Assembly (NCBI GenBank): GCA_963773635.1
Contig: CAVZBW010000005.1
Coordinates: 992,001 to 1,056,000, forward strand
Length of the DNA: 64,000 nt
Direction: 5' to 3'
Source of the DNA: CAVZBW01 sp963773635
GTDB lineage: Bacteria > Actinomycetota > Acidimicrobiia > Acidimicrobiales > RAAP-2
Shown piece after piece: positions 16,678-26,013 of the stretch; position 1 is the first letter of the stretch, and each line of letters starts with the position of its first letter. The notes under the pieces are model-generated. The model saw nothing but the letters and a program-made list of their open reading frames with translations. It was not told where the DNA came from and did not search any database. The position numbers and the translations under genes are program-made.

Positions 16678-19600
16678 ATGGCCGTCAGGGAGAGCGCAAC
16701 GATTCTCTTTACCGACCTGGTCGGCTCGACCGAGCTGTCCCAGTCGCTCTCCCCTGGAGACGCCGATCAGGTCCGTCGGGCCCACTTCGCCACGCTGAGA
16801 AAGGCCGTCGCCAGCAGCGAGGGCACCGAGGTGAAGAACCTGGGCGACGGCATCATGGTGGCCTTCTCGGCGTCGTCCACCGCGGTGTCGTGCGCGGTGG
16901 CCATGCAGCAGGCCGTCGAGGCGCACAACCGCGACAGCGGACACCCCCTCGGGCTGCGAGTGGGCATCAGCGGCGGCGAGGTGACCAAGGAAGCGGGCAC
17001 CGACGGCGACGACTACTTCGGCGACCCGGTCATCGAGGCGGCCCGCCTGTGCGCAAGGGCCGAGGGCGGCCAGATCCTGGCCTCCCAGTTCGTCCAGGTC
17101 ATGGCCGGACGCCGGAGCTCGCACGCCTTTGCCCCCGTGGGCGAGCTCGAGCTCAAGGGGCTGGCGGAGCCCCTGGAGACCGTCGAGGTGGGCTGGGAGC
17201 CCCTGGCCGAGGACGGCGGTGGGGCCACGGTCGACGAGATCCCGCTCCCGAGAAGGCTGGGTCACCGTCCCGGACCGGGGGTGATCGGCCGCCACCTGCA
17301 CCTCGTGACGGTGGAGGAGGCCTACAAGCGGGTGGCCAGCCACCAGGGCCGAGAGGTGGTGCTGATCGCCGGGGAGGCCGGGCAGGGCAAGACCACCTTG
17401 GCCGCCGAGGCGGCCCGGCGGGCCCACGCCGAGGGGGCCATCGTGCTGCTCGGCCGCTGCGACGAGGAGCTCGGGGTGCCCTACGCCCCCTTCGCCGAGG
17501 CCCTCAACCACTACGTCTCCCACGCCCCCGAGGAGTTGCTCACCGCCCACGTGGCCGCCCACGGGCCCGAGCTGTCCCGGCTCACCCGGGCCCTGCGCTC
17601 CCGGGTGCAGGGACTGGCGCAGCCGAGCGAGGGGGCCGACGCCGAGACCGAGCGCTACGTGCTGTACGCCGCGGTGCTCGGGATCCTGGCCGCGGCCTGC
17701 GAGGAGCGTCCGGTGGTGCTGGTCTTGGACGACCTGCAGTGGGCCGACGTGGCCAGCCTGCAGCTGCTGCGCCACCTGGTGAAAGAGGCCGACCCTCTGC
17801 AGCTGCTGATCCTCGGCACCTACCGAGACACCGAGCTGTCCCCCACCCACCCTTTGGCCGAGACCCTCGGGGCGCTGCGCCGGGAGCCCGGGGTCGGTCG
17901 CATCACCTTGAAGGGCCTCGACGACGACGAGGTGGTCCAGTACCTCGAGTCGGCGGCCGGACACGACCTGTCCAAGGAGGGCCTGGAGCTGGCCCACGCC
18001 GTCTACGGGGAGACCGACGGCAACCCCTTCTTCGTCTCCGAGATGCTCCGCCACCTGACCGAGTCCGGCGCCGTCTACAAGGACGATGCCGGGCGGTGGG
18101 TCATGGGGGATCTCGGCGACGTCATCCTGCCCAACAGCATCAAGGAGGTGGTGGCCACCCGGGTGGCCCGCCTCGGCGAGCAGGCCAACCGAGTGCTCTC
18201 GGTGGCCGCCGTGATCGGCCGCGACTTCGACATCGAGCCCTTGAGCCGGGTCACCGGCCGCGACGAGGACGAGCTGCTCGACCTGCTCGACGCAGCGCGT
18301 GCCGTGGCCTTGGTGCGAGAGGCCCCCGAGCTGCCCGGGCGCTACACCTTCTCCCACGGCCTGGTCCAGCACACCCTCTACCAGGAGCTCAGTGCCACCC
18401 GGCGGGCCCGGATCCACCGCCAGGTGGCGGAGGCCCTCGAGGAGATCTACGGGGACCTTGAGGCCGCCCGCGTCGGCGAGCTGGCCCACCACTGGTTCCA
18501 CGCCACCCAGCTGGTCGACACCCAGAAGGCCATCTCCTACTCCCGCCAGGCGGGGGAGCTGGCGCTCGCCGCCCTGGCCCCGGAGGATGGCGTCCGCTAC
18601 TTCAACCAGGCCCTCCAACTCCTCGACCAGCTCCCCGCCGCCGACCCCGCATTGGCGGTCGACCTCCGCCTCGACCTCGGCATCGCCCAGCGTCAGGCCG
18701 GGATCCCCGCCTACCGCGAGACCTTCCTAGAGGCGGCAGGCCGGGCTCAGGCCCTGGGCGATCCGGACCGCCTGGTCAAGGCGGCCCTCGGCAACAACCG
18801 GGGGCTCTATACCGCCCTCGGCTTGGTGGACGAGGAGAGAGTGGCGGTGCTCGAGTCCGCCCTCGAGATGTTCCCCCCGGGCGACAGCCCCGAGCGCGCC
18901 GTGCTCCTCGCCACCTTGTGCAGCGAGCTCGCCTACGGACCGCTCGATCGGCGCCTCGCCGTCGCCGGGCAGGCCACCGAGATCGCCGAACGACTGGCGG
19001 ACCCCGCCACCCTGGTCGACGTGAGCAACCTGCAACAGCTGGCCCTGACGATCCCCGACACCCTGTCGGATCGGTTGCGCACCGGCGAGCGAGCCGTGGC
19101 GCTCGCTCAGGACCTGGGCGACCCGGCCCGGCAATTCTGGGCGGCCTGCGCCGACCACGCCAATGCCCTCCAGGCCGGGGAATTCGAGCGCTCGGCGCGC
19201 CACGTCGCGACCATTCGGGAGGTGAGCCAGCGGCTCCGCCAACCGGTGCTGGTGTGGGCGGCCACCAGCCTCCTGGCCGGCGAGGCCCTCGTCCGGGGCG
19301 ACCACGAGGAGGCCGAGGAGCTGGCCAACCGGGCCCTCGAGACGGGTATGTCGAGCGGACAACCCGATGCCCTCTCCGCCTATGGAGGGCAAATGATGCT
19401 GGTCCGCTACCAGCAGGGACGGCTGGACGAGCTCGCCCCCCTCGTCGTCGACGTGGCCGCACAGAACCCCGGCATCGCCGCCTACCAGGCGTGCGTGGGG
19501 ATCACCCACCTCGAGGCGGGCGAGCACGAGGAGGCGCTCGAGGTGCTCGAGCGGGGGGCCGCGGACGGCTTCGCCTCGGTGACGCCCGACAGCGCCTGGT

Positions 19601-20019
19601 TCGACGCGATGGCCATCTACGCGGCGCAGGCAATCGAGCTGCGCGCCGAGGGGCCCGCCAGGCGCCTCGTCGAGCTGATCAGTCCCTACCGGGACCAGAT
19701 CCCCTTCCAGGGCCTCACCATCTACGAGCCGGCCTCGTACTACCTGGGTGCGCTGCTCTCGGTCCTCGGTCGAGAGCAGGAGGCGGCCACCTGTTTCGAG
19801 CAGGCCCTGGAGCTCTGCGCACGGGGCGAGATGAAGTTCGCCCAGGCGCAGACGGAGCTGGCGTGGGGCCGCATGCTCGCCTCCAGCGAGAGCGCCGACG
19901 ATCGCCCTCGGGCGCGAACACTGCTCGAGCAGGCTCGCACCGCGGCCAAGGCCTACGGCTACGCGGCCATCGAGCGTCGGGTGGCGCAGGCGATCCAACC
20001 GCTCGAAGCGACCGGCTGA
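16678..20019 (+). CDS. Class III nucleotidyl cyclase - STAND ATPase - helical-repeat protein, copy 1
   Basis: 1,113 residues, soluble. Residues ~1-185 form a class III cyclase homology domain: ILFTDLVGSTELS (first metal Asp), EVKNLGDGIMVAF (second Asp), LRVGISGGEVTKE and GDPVIEAARLCARAEGG. The usual transition-state Asn (VNxAAR) is Ile here, while the Arg is kept. Walker A GEAGQGKTTLAAEAA lies at ~232-246, Walker B VVLVLDDLQWADV at ~346, and a winged-helix-like part follows (NSIKEVVATRVARLGE). Residues ~600-1113 are TPR-like helical repeats. The layout resembles signal-transduction ATPases of the AAA_16/LuxR-type without a C-terminal DNA-binding domain. A paralogue follows 71 bases downstream, then an export system with cNMP-binding domains. 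Confidence 0.9.
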   Translation: MAVRESATILFTDLVGSTELSQSLSPGDADQVRRAHFATLRKAVASSEGTEVKNLGDGIMVAFSASSTAVSCAVAMQQAVEAHNRDSGHPLGLRVGISGGEVTKEAGTDGDDYFGDPVIEAARLCARAEGGQILASQFVQVMAGRRSSHAFAPVGELELKGLAEPLETVEVGWEPLAEDGGGATVDEIPLPRRLGHRPGPGVIGRHLHLVTVEEAYKRVASHQGREVVLIAGEAGQGKTTLAAEAARRAHAEGAIVLLGRCDEELGVPYAPFAEALNHYVSHAPEELLTAHVAAHGPELSRLTRALRSRVQGLAQPSEGADAETERYVLYAAVLGILAAACEERPVVLVLDDLQWADVASLQLLRHLVKEADPLQLLILGTYRDTELSPTHPLAETLGALRREPGVGRITLKGLDDDEVVQYLESAAGHDLSKEGLELAHAVYGETDGNPFFVSEMLRHLTESGAVYKDDAGRWVMGDLGDVILPNSIKEVVATRVARLGEQANRVLSVAAVIGRDFDIEPLSRVTGRDEDELLDLLDAARAVALVREAPELPGRYTFSHGLVQHTLYQELSATRRARIHRQVAEALEEIYGDLEAARVGELAHHWFHATQLVDTQKAISYSRQAGELALAALAPEDGVRYFNQALQLLDQLPAADPALAVDLRLDLGIAQRQAGIPAYRETFLEAAGRAQALGDPDRLVKAALGNNRGLYTALGLVDEERVAVLESALEMFPPGDSPERAVLLATLCSELAYGPLDRRLAVAGQATEIAERLADPATLVDVSNLQQLALTIPDTLSDRLRTGERAVALAQDLGDPARQFWAACADHANALQAGEFERSARHVATIREVSQRLRQPVLVWAATSLLAGEALVRGDHEEAEELANRALETGMSSGQPDALSAYGGQMMLVRYQQGRLDELAPLVVDVAAQNPGIAAYQACVGITHLEAGEHEEALEVLERGAADGFASVTPDSAWFDAMAIYAAQAIELRAEGPARRLVELISPYRDQIPFQGLTIYEPASYYLGALLSVLGREQEAATCFEQALELCARGEMKFAQAQTELAWGRMLASSESADDRPRARTLLEQARTAAKAYGYAAIERRVAQAIQPLEATG
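17167..18100 (+). repeat. 934-bp perfect repeat, copy 1
   Basis: Read base by base, 17167-18100 equals 20568-21501 without a difference (offset 3,401). The first mismatches lie directly outside (G/C at 17166/20567, T/C at 18101/21502), and both flanks are clearly diverged. It covers the end of the cyclase domain linker and the ATPase core. Confidence 0.9.
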
Positions 20020-20090
20020 CCCGTGATGGACAGCGCATCGGCGACCCACGTACCCTCCCGCAGGGACCCGCCCTGCTCGGAGGCTCGTTA

Positions 20091-23000
20091 ATGGCTGCGA
20101 CGGAAAGCGTCACGATTCTCTTTACGGACCTGGTCGGTTCCACCGGGCTCTCGCAGGCCCTGCCGCCCGCCGAGGCGGACCAGGTCCGTCGGGCCCACTT
20201 CGCCATGCTGAGAAAGGCCGTCGCGAGCAGCGAGGGCACCGAGGTGAAGAACCTGGGCGACGGGATCATGGTGGCCTTCCCGGCCGCCTCGACCGGCCTC
20301 TCGTGCGCGGTGGCCATGCAGCGGGCCGTCGAGGCGCAGAGCCGCGACAGCGGACACCCCCTCGGGCTGCGCGTGGGCATCAGCGGCGGCGAGGTGACCA
20401 AGGAGGGCGACGACTACTTTGGCGACCCGGTCATCGAGGCGGCCCGCCTGTGCGCACGGGCCGAGGGCGGACAGATCCTGGCCTCGCAGTTCGTCCAGGT
20501 CATGGCTGGCCGATGGGGTGGGCAGGCGATCCGTCAGTTGGGCGAGCTCGAGCTCAAGGGGCTGGCCGAGCCCCTGGAGACCGTCGAGGTGGGCTGGGAG
20601 CCCCTGGCCGAGGACGGCGGTGGGGCCACGGTCGACGAGATCCCGCTCCCGAGAAGGCTGGGTCACCGTCCCGGACCGGGGGTGATCGGCCGCCACCTGC
20701 ACCTCGTGACGGTGGAGGAGGCCTACAAGCGGGTGGCCAGCCACCAGGGCCGAGAGGTGGTGCTGATCGCCGGGGAGGCCGGGCAGGGCAAGACCACCTT
20801 GGCCGCCGAGGCGGCCCGGCGGGCCCACGCCGAGGGGGCCATCGTGCTGCTCGGCCGCTGCGACGAGGAGCTCGGGGTGCCCTACGCCCCCTTCGCCGAG
20901 GCCCTCAACCACTACGTCTCCCACGCCCCCGAGGAGTTGCTCACCGCCCACGTGGCCGCCCACGGGCCCGAGCTGTCCCGGCTCACCCGGGCCCTGCGCT
21001 CCCGGGTGCAGGGACTGGCGCAGCCGAGCGAGGGGGCCGACGCCGAGACCGAGCGCTACGTGCTGTACGCCGCGGTGCTCGGGATCCTGGCCGCGGCCTG
21101 CGAGGAGCGTCCGGTGGTGCTGGTCTTGGACGACCTGCAGTGGGCCGACGTGGCCAGCCTGCAGCTGCTGCGCCACCTGGTGAAAGAGGCCGACCCTCTG
21201 CAGCTGCTGATCCTCGGCACCTACCGAGACACCGAGCTGTCCCCCACCCACCCTTTGGCCGAGACCCTCGGGGCGCTGCGCCGGGAGCCCGGGGTCGGTC
21301 GCATCACCTTGAAGGGCCTCGACGACGACGAGGTGGTCCAGTACCTCGAGTCGGCGGCCGGACACGACCTGTCCAAGGAGGGCCTGGAGCTGGCCCACGC
21401 CGTCTACGGGGAGACCGACGGCAACCCCTTCTTCGTCTCCGAGATGCTCCGCCACCTGACCGAGTCCGGCGCCGTCTACAAGGACGATGCCGGGCGGTGG
21501 GCGGCCACCACCGACGCGATCACGCTTCCCAACAGCGTCAGGGAGGTGGTGGCCACTCGGGTGGCCCGCCTCGGCGAGCAGTCCATCCGAGTGCTCTCGG
21601 TGGCCGCCGTGATCGGCCGCGACTTCGAGCTGTCCCACCTGAGCCGGGTCACCAACCGCGACGAGGACGACCTGCTCGACCTGCTCGACGCGGCGGCCGA
21701 AGCCGCGGTGGTGCGGGAGGTTCCCGCCGCTCCGGGGCGCTACACCTTCTCTCACGCCCTGGTCCAGCACACCTTGTACCAGGAGCTGGGTGCCACCCGC
21801 CGGGCCCGCATCCACCGCCAGGTGGGCGAGGCCCTCGAGGACCTCTGCGGTGACCACCCCGAGGCCCGTGTGGGCGAGCTGGCCCACCACTGGTTCCACG
21901 CCACCCAGCTGGTGGACACCCAGAAGGCCATCTCCTACTCCCGCCAGGCCGGGGAGGCCGCGCTGGCCGCCCTGGCCCCGGCCGACGCCGTGCGCTACTT
22001 CCTCCAGGCGCTCCAGCTGCTCGACCAGCTGCCCGGAGCCGACCCCGCCCTGGCGGTCGACCTCCGCCTCGACCTCGGGATCGCCCAGCGCCAGGCCGGG
22101 CTCCCCGCCTTCCGCGAGACCTTCCTGGAGGCGGCCCACCGGTCCCAGGCCCTGGGCGACCCGGACCGGCTGGTCAAGGCCGCCCTCGGCAACAACCGGG
22201 GATTCTTCAGCGCCCTCGGCGTGGTGGACGAGGAAAACGTGGCGGTGCTCGAGTCGGCCCTCGAGATGGCGCCGCCGGGCGACAGCCCCGAGCGAGCCGT
22301 GCTCCTCGCCACCTTGTGCAGCGAGCTCGCCTACGGACCGCTCGATCGGCGACTGGAGCTCTCCCGAGAGTCGACCGACATGGCGGAGCGCCTGGGGGAT
22401 CCCGCCACCCTGATCGATGTGCTCAACCTGCAGCAGCTGCCGCTCAACATCCCGAGCACCCTGGCCGATCGGTTGCCCAAGAGCGCCAAGGCGGTGGCCC
22501 TGGCGGAGGAGCTCAACGAGCCCGTGCGGCTGTTTTGGGCGATGCACTTCGACCGCAACAACGCCATCCAACACGGTGATTTCGAGCGGGCCACGCACCA
22601 CCTCGGGGTGATGAAGGAATTGAGCGAGCGCCTCCGACAGCCGATGATGGTCTGGGTGTCGACCTACCACGAGGCCGTCGAGTCCCTGGTGGTCGGCGAC
22701 CACGAGCGGGGCGAGGAGCTTGCCAACCTGGCCCTCGAGATCGGCACCGACAGCGCACAGCCCGACGCCTTCGCCTTTTACGGGGCACAGCTGATGGTCG
22801 TCCGAATCCAGCAGGGTCGGATGGACGAGCTCGCAGAGCTCGTCCGGGACGTCGCCGAGCAGAACCCCCGCATCGCCGCCTACCAGGCATGCGTGGTGCT
22901 GAGCCACCTCGAGGCGGGCGAGGAGCAAGAGGCGCTCGCCCTGCTGGAGCAGGCGGCCGAGGACGGGTTCGCCTGGGTGTTCCCCGACACGGCCTGGTTC

Positions 23001-23429
23001 GACGCCATCTCGGTCTACTCCCGGGCGGCGATCGAGCTGGAGGCGCGGCGGGCCGCCGAGAATCTCGTCCTGCTCATCGCACCCCATCACGAGCAGGTGC
23101 CGTTCCAGGGCCTCACCAACCACGAGCCGATGTCGTGCCTCCTTGGTGGGCTCCTCGTCGTTCTCCGCCGGGACGCCGAGGCGGAGACCTACCTTGCGGA
23201 GGCCGAAGGCCTGTGCAAGCGGGGCAACATGCGGTTCGCCCAGGCGCAGACCGAATTGTCCTGGGGCCGCATGCTCGCGAAAAGGGATGGGGACGAGGAC
23301 CGGCAACGGGCGCGGGCCATGCTCGAGCGCGCCCGCGCCGCGGCCGTCGCCAACGGCTACCGAGCGATCGAACGGCGGGCGACCCGTGCACTCGACGCCC
23401 TGCGGCCCGCCGACGAGGCCGCCCGCTGA
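20091..23429 (+). CDS. Class III nucleotidyl cyclase - STAND ATPase - helical-repeat protein, copy 2
   Basis: 1,112 residues from ATG 20091, the tandem paralogue of 16678-20019 with the same domain order. The cyclase domain shows ILFTDLVGSTGLSQ, EVKNLGDGIMVAF and GDPVIEAARLCARAEGG, again with Ile in place of the catalytic Asn, and lacks the four-residue AGTD insert of copy 1. The ATPase core is identical at DNA level over 934 bp, whereas the C-terminal repeats have diverged (for example LWALTLTIP-type positions become LPLNIPSTL). This implies retained shared ATPase function with different sensing surfaces, or recent gene conversion. The downstream gene starts 25 bases after its stop, so the cyclases and the export genes may form one transcript. 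Confidence 0.9.
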   Translation: MAATESVTILFTDLVGSTGLSQALPPAEADQVRRAHFAMLRKAVASSEGTEVKNLGDGIMVAFPAASTGLSCAVAMQRAVEAQSRDSGHPLGLRVGISGGEVTKEGDDYFGDPVIEAARLCARAEGGQILASQFVQVMAGRWGGQAIRQLGELELKGLAEPLETVEVGWEPLAEDGGGATVDEIPLPRRLGHRPGPGVIGRHLHLVTVEEAYKRVASHQGREVVLIAGEAGQGKTTLAAEAARRAHAEGAIVLLGRCDEELGVPYAPFAEALNHYVSHAPEELLTAHVAAHGPELSRLTRALRSRVQGLAQPSEGADAETERYVLYAAVLGILAAACEERPVVLVLDDLQWADVASLQLLRHLVKEADPLQLLILGTYRDTELSPTHPLAETLGALRREPGVGRITLKGLDDDEVVQYLESAAGHDLSKEGLELAHAVYGETDGNPFFVSEMLRHLTESGAVYKDDAGRWAATTDAITLPNSVREVVATRVARLGEQSIRVLSVAAVIGRDFELSHLSRVTNRDEDDLLDLLDAAAEAAVVREVPAAPGRYTFSHALVQHTLYQELGATRRARIHRQVGEALEDLCGDHPEARVGELAHHWFHATQLVDTQKAISYSRQAGEAALAALAPADAVRYFLQALQLLDQLPGADPALAVDLRLDLGIAQRQAGLPAFRETFLEAAHRSQALGDPDRLVKAALGNNRGFFSALGVVDEENVAVLESALEMAPPGDSPERAVLLATLCSELAYGPLDRRLELSRESTDMAERLGDPATLIDVLNLQQLPLNIPSTLADRLPKSAKAVALAEELNEPVRLFWAMHFDRNNAIQHGDFERATHHLGVMKELSERLRQPMMVWVSTYHEAVESLVVGDHERGEELANLALEIGTDSAQPDAFAFYGAQLMVVRIQQGRMDELAELVRDVAEQNPRIAAYQACVVLSHLEAGEEQEALALLEQAAEDGFAWVFPDTAWFDAISVYSRAAIELEARRAAENLVLLIAPHHEQVPFQGLTNHEPMSCLLGGLLVVLRRDAEAETYLAEAEGLCKRGNMRFAQAQTELSWGRMLAKRDGDEDRQRARAMLERARAAAVANGYRAIERRATRALDALRPADEAAR
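20568..21501 (+). repeat. 934-bp perfect repeat, copy 2
   Basis: Second copy of the block at 17167-18100, inside the second cyclase-ATPase gene. Confidence 0.9.
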
Positions 23430-23454
23430 CGAGGCCGGTCCCGACGGTGGGGTC

Positions 23455-24663
23455 GTGAGGCGCCGCCGGTCCAAGACCGACGGTGGCCCGAGGCAGGACG
23501 TAGCCGCTGGCATACTCGTGCGGCAGGACCGGCAGGCGGCGGACCGGGGTCAACCAGCCGGCCACTCAACCGGGCGGCCGCCCTCTCGGAGCCCCGACGA
23601 CGGGCCGGACGAGAAGTGGAGCGAGGCGGCCCTCGTTCTCGACGGCTGCACGTACACCCTCGCGGACCTGGTCCTCGTGGCGGTCCTTTCCGACCAGTGG
23701 GACGGGTTTGCCACTCGCGTCGTCGGGCGAGAGGCGGGGGCGCCGATCGACTCCGGGGACGTCACCCAGGGGGTGATCGCGTTTCGTCGGGCCCGTCGTC
23801 TGGAGGCGGCGGCCGACCTACGGAGTTGGCTCTCCGAGCGGGACGTCGACCAGGACGACCTCTTCGCCTTCGTGCGGTCGCGGTTGGCATCCGAGGCGAG
23901 CCCTGCGGTCGAGGCCCCTCCTCGGACCGCGGCGCAGCAGCCCACCGAGGAGGAGGCCGGGGCGAAGCCGTCGACATCGTCGGAGGGGACGCCCTGGTGG
24001 CCGGAGGCCGTGCTGAGCGGGGACGTCGAGCGCTGGGCCACCACCCTCCAGCATTGGTGGGCCGCCCAGGCTCTGCTGCGCGCACGCGGCACGCCGACAG
24101 CCGGGACCGCCCCGGATCGGGCGCGCCTGCTCGAACAGGTCCGGGCATCGAGCGCCCTGCGGGTGATCGGCCCGGTGGAGGACCAACGACTGTGTGAGAT
24201 GGTCGACCTCTCGGTCGACTATCTCTCTTGGCGCGACCTGGCGATCGACGAGCCCGACATCGACCGGCTGATCACGCGCAAACGGCTCGATTGGTCGTGG
24301 TATTGGTACGATCTCATCCTCTTCAAGACCGAATCGGCCGTGCGGGAGGCGGCACTGTGCATCCGGCACGACGGGGAAGAGATCGCAGGCGTGGTTGCTC
24401 GAGCCGGTGCCACGATCGAGAGCCGGCGCATCCTCCTGCAGGATCTCGGGCCAGACGAGCGGGCCACGCTCGTGTCGCTCGTTCCGGACGGATTGGGGGG
24501 ACCGTTGGTCATCGACGGGAGGCTGGTGCTGGTGCGACTCCGGGCGGTTTCTCCGCCAGATCGCCATCGCGCGGAGATTCGCCAGTCCGCTCGGCAGGAG
24601 CTGGCCGATGATGCCTTGACACGCTTCGCGTCGGGGAAGGCGCAGCGAGTCGGGCGGTGGTGA
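23455..24663 (+). CDS. SurA/PpiC-like putative peptide-maturation protein
   Basis: 402 residues from GTG 23455 (GTG 23518 also possible; the first ~55 residues are low-complexity). After WSEAALVLDGCTYTLADLV comes a SurA N-domain-like helical part: GVIAFRRARRLEAAADLRSW, LSERDVDQDDLFAFVRSRL. The pattern is the FRRExGL..TxxWLxxxGLSxxEFxxxL signature of parvulin-type proteins found beside C39-peptidase exporters. The C-terminal half has DLILFKTESAVREAAL and SLVPDGLGGPLVIDGRLVLVRLR, resembling a degenerate PpiC domain. No signal peptide is visible, so it should be cytoplasmic. Its stop overlaps the start of the transporter (GTGA), which strongly suggests joint function: holding or maturing a peptide substrate before export. 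Confidence 0.65.
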   Translation: MRRRRSKTDGGPRQDVAAGILVRQDRQAADRGQPAGHSTGRPPSRSPDDGPDEKWSEAALVLDGCTYTLADLVLVAVLSDQWDGFATRVVGREAGAPIDSGDVTQGVIAFRRARRLEAAADLRSWLSERDVDQDDLFAFVRSRLASEASPAVEAPPRTAAQQPTEEEAGAKPSTSSEGTPWWPEAVLSGDVERWATTLQHWWAAQALLRARGTPTAGTAPDRARLLEQVRASSALRVIGPVEDQRLCEMVDLSVDYLSWRDLAIDEPDIDRLITRKRLDWSWYWYDLILFKTESAVREAALCIRHDGEEIAGVVARAGATIESRRILLQDLGPDERATLVSLVPDGLGGPLVIDGRLVLVRLRAVSPPDRHRAEIRQSARQELADDALTRFASGKAQRVGRW

Positions 24664-26013
24664 CGACGGGGATGGGCAACGAGGACGTCCTCGAAGGGAT
24701 CCCCTTCATCGGCATGATCCCGGCGACCATTCGTCCCCTCGTGATCGAGCTGCTCGATCCGAGGTCCTACGAGTTTGGCGACGTGATCATCCAGCAGGGG
24801 GGCCCTCCGGACGGGCTGTACCTGATGGTCAACGGATCCGCACGGGTCGTGATGGCGGCCGACGGCGGGATCGAAGCCACGCTGGGCCACGTTGGCCCGG
24901 GGGACACCTTTGGCGAGGCCGCCCTCCTGGATGGCGCCCCCCGCTCGGCCACCGTGCGAGCGTCGTCACACGTCGAGGTCCTGATGCTCGACGCCCGGGT
25001 GTTTGAGGCGCTGCGCCGGCTACATCCCGAGCTCGGTACCGCCCTCGAGAGTCATCGCCGCGTCCACACGCTGCAACGCTTTCTTCGGACGCAGTCGGCC
25101 TTCGCGTCCATACCCCTCGAGGGTTTGATCGAGATGGGACAAGAGCTCACCGAGGTCCATTTCGCCCCGGGCGAACGGGTCATCGAGGAGGGCGGCCCGG
25201 CAGATTGCCTGTACATCGTGAAGGACGGCCGCCTGAAGGTCTCGAGGTCCGACGGTGATCGCACGATCGCCGTCGGCTACCTGCGCACGGGAGACGCCTT
25301 TGGCGAGGCTGCGCTCCGGCCCGGGCAGCTGCGCCAGGCGACCGTGGAGGCCAGCGTCCCGACAACCCTCTTGCGGCTGGACGCCGAGCCGTTTCGCCGA
25401 CTGGCCGGTCGCTACGACGCGTTTGAAGGACGCCTGACGGAGCTGATCGCGCTACGGCAGCGGCGAGCGGCGGACTTCGTCCCTCTCGATTTCGCCGGCG
25501 ACTCGACCGATCTCGTCACGCACCAGGCGGGGCCCACCGCAGAGGGATCCGGTCCCTCGTCGCAGGAGGTGACCGATCCCGACCTCCAGTCGGCTCCCGC
25601 ATTGGCCGAGCAGCCGCGTCCCCCGGTCGTGGCTATCCGGCCGAGCAGGCGGTTTCCCGTCGTTCGCCAGCTCGACGCCATGGACTGCGGAGCCGCGTGC
25701 CTCGGGATGATCGCCCGGTACTACGGACAGCGAGTGTCGATGCCCTTCATCCGCCAGGAGGCGGGCACGTCCACGAGCGGCACCACTCTCGCGGGCCTGC
25801 GCCACGGCGGTGCGGCCATCGGACTCGCCATCGAGGCGGTCAAGGTGTCCCCGGAACGCCTGGACGACCTCCGGCTCCCGGCGATCGTCCACTGGGAAGG
25901 CAATCACTGGGTGGTGCTGGTCGCCGTCGAGGGGTCGACCGTGAGGATGGTCGATCCGGCGATCGGTCTCCGGAAGATGAGCCGGGCGGAGTTCGAGCAG
26001 GGCTGGACCGCGG
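24660..26013 (+). CDS. Cyclic-nucleotide-regulated C39-peptidase ABC exporter, N-terminal part (two CNB domains + C39 peptidase)
   Basis: About 450 residues. CNB domain 1 (residues ~20-135) has GDTFGEAALLDGAPRSATVRA and CNB domain 2 (~150-260) has GDAFGEAALRPGQLRQATVEA. Both keep the Glu that binds ribose and the Arg that binds the cyclic phosphate, so ligand binding is plausible. After a linker the C39 peptidase domain shows the catalytic Cys in QLDAMDCGAACLGMIARYYG, His in HWEGNHWVVLV and Asp in RMVDPAIGL; such domains cut double-glycine leaders. The frame then breaks at about 26010-26015 (GWTAV; the expected GWTGYAAIATPTPEL continues in the +1 frame), and the open frame would run on to 27002 as nonsense. 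The exporter half is the next entry. Confidence 0.85.

Noticed and set aside
16555..18618. Long minus-strand open frame opposite the first cyclase-ATPase gene
   Set aside because: The plus-strand product has clear domains and motifs; the antisense frame is a GC-rich shadow with repetitive Gly/Leu/His composition.
20088..23513. 1,141-codon minus-strand open frame opposite the second cyclase-ATPase gene
   Set aside because: Same shadow effect; it repeats the antisense of the first copy and has no recognisable domain.
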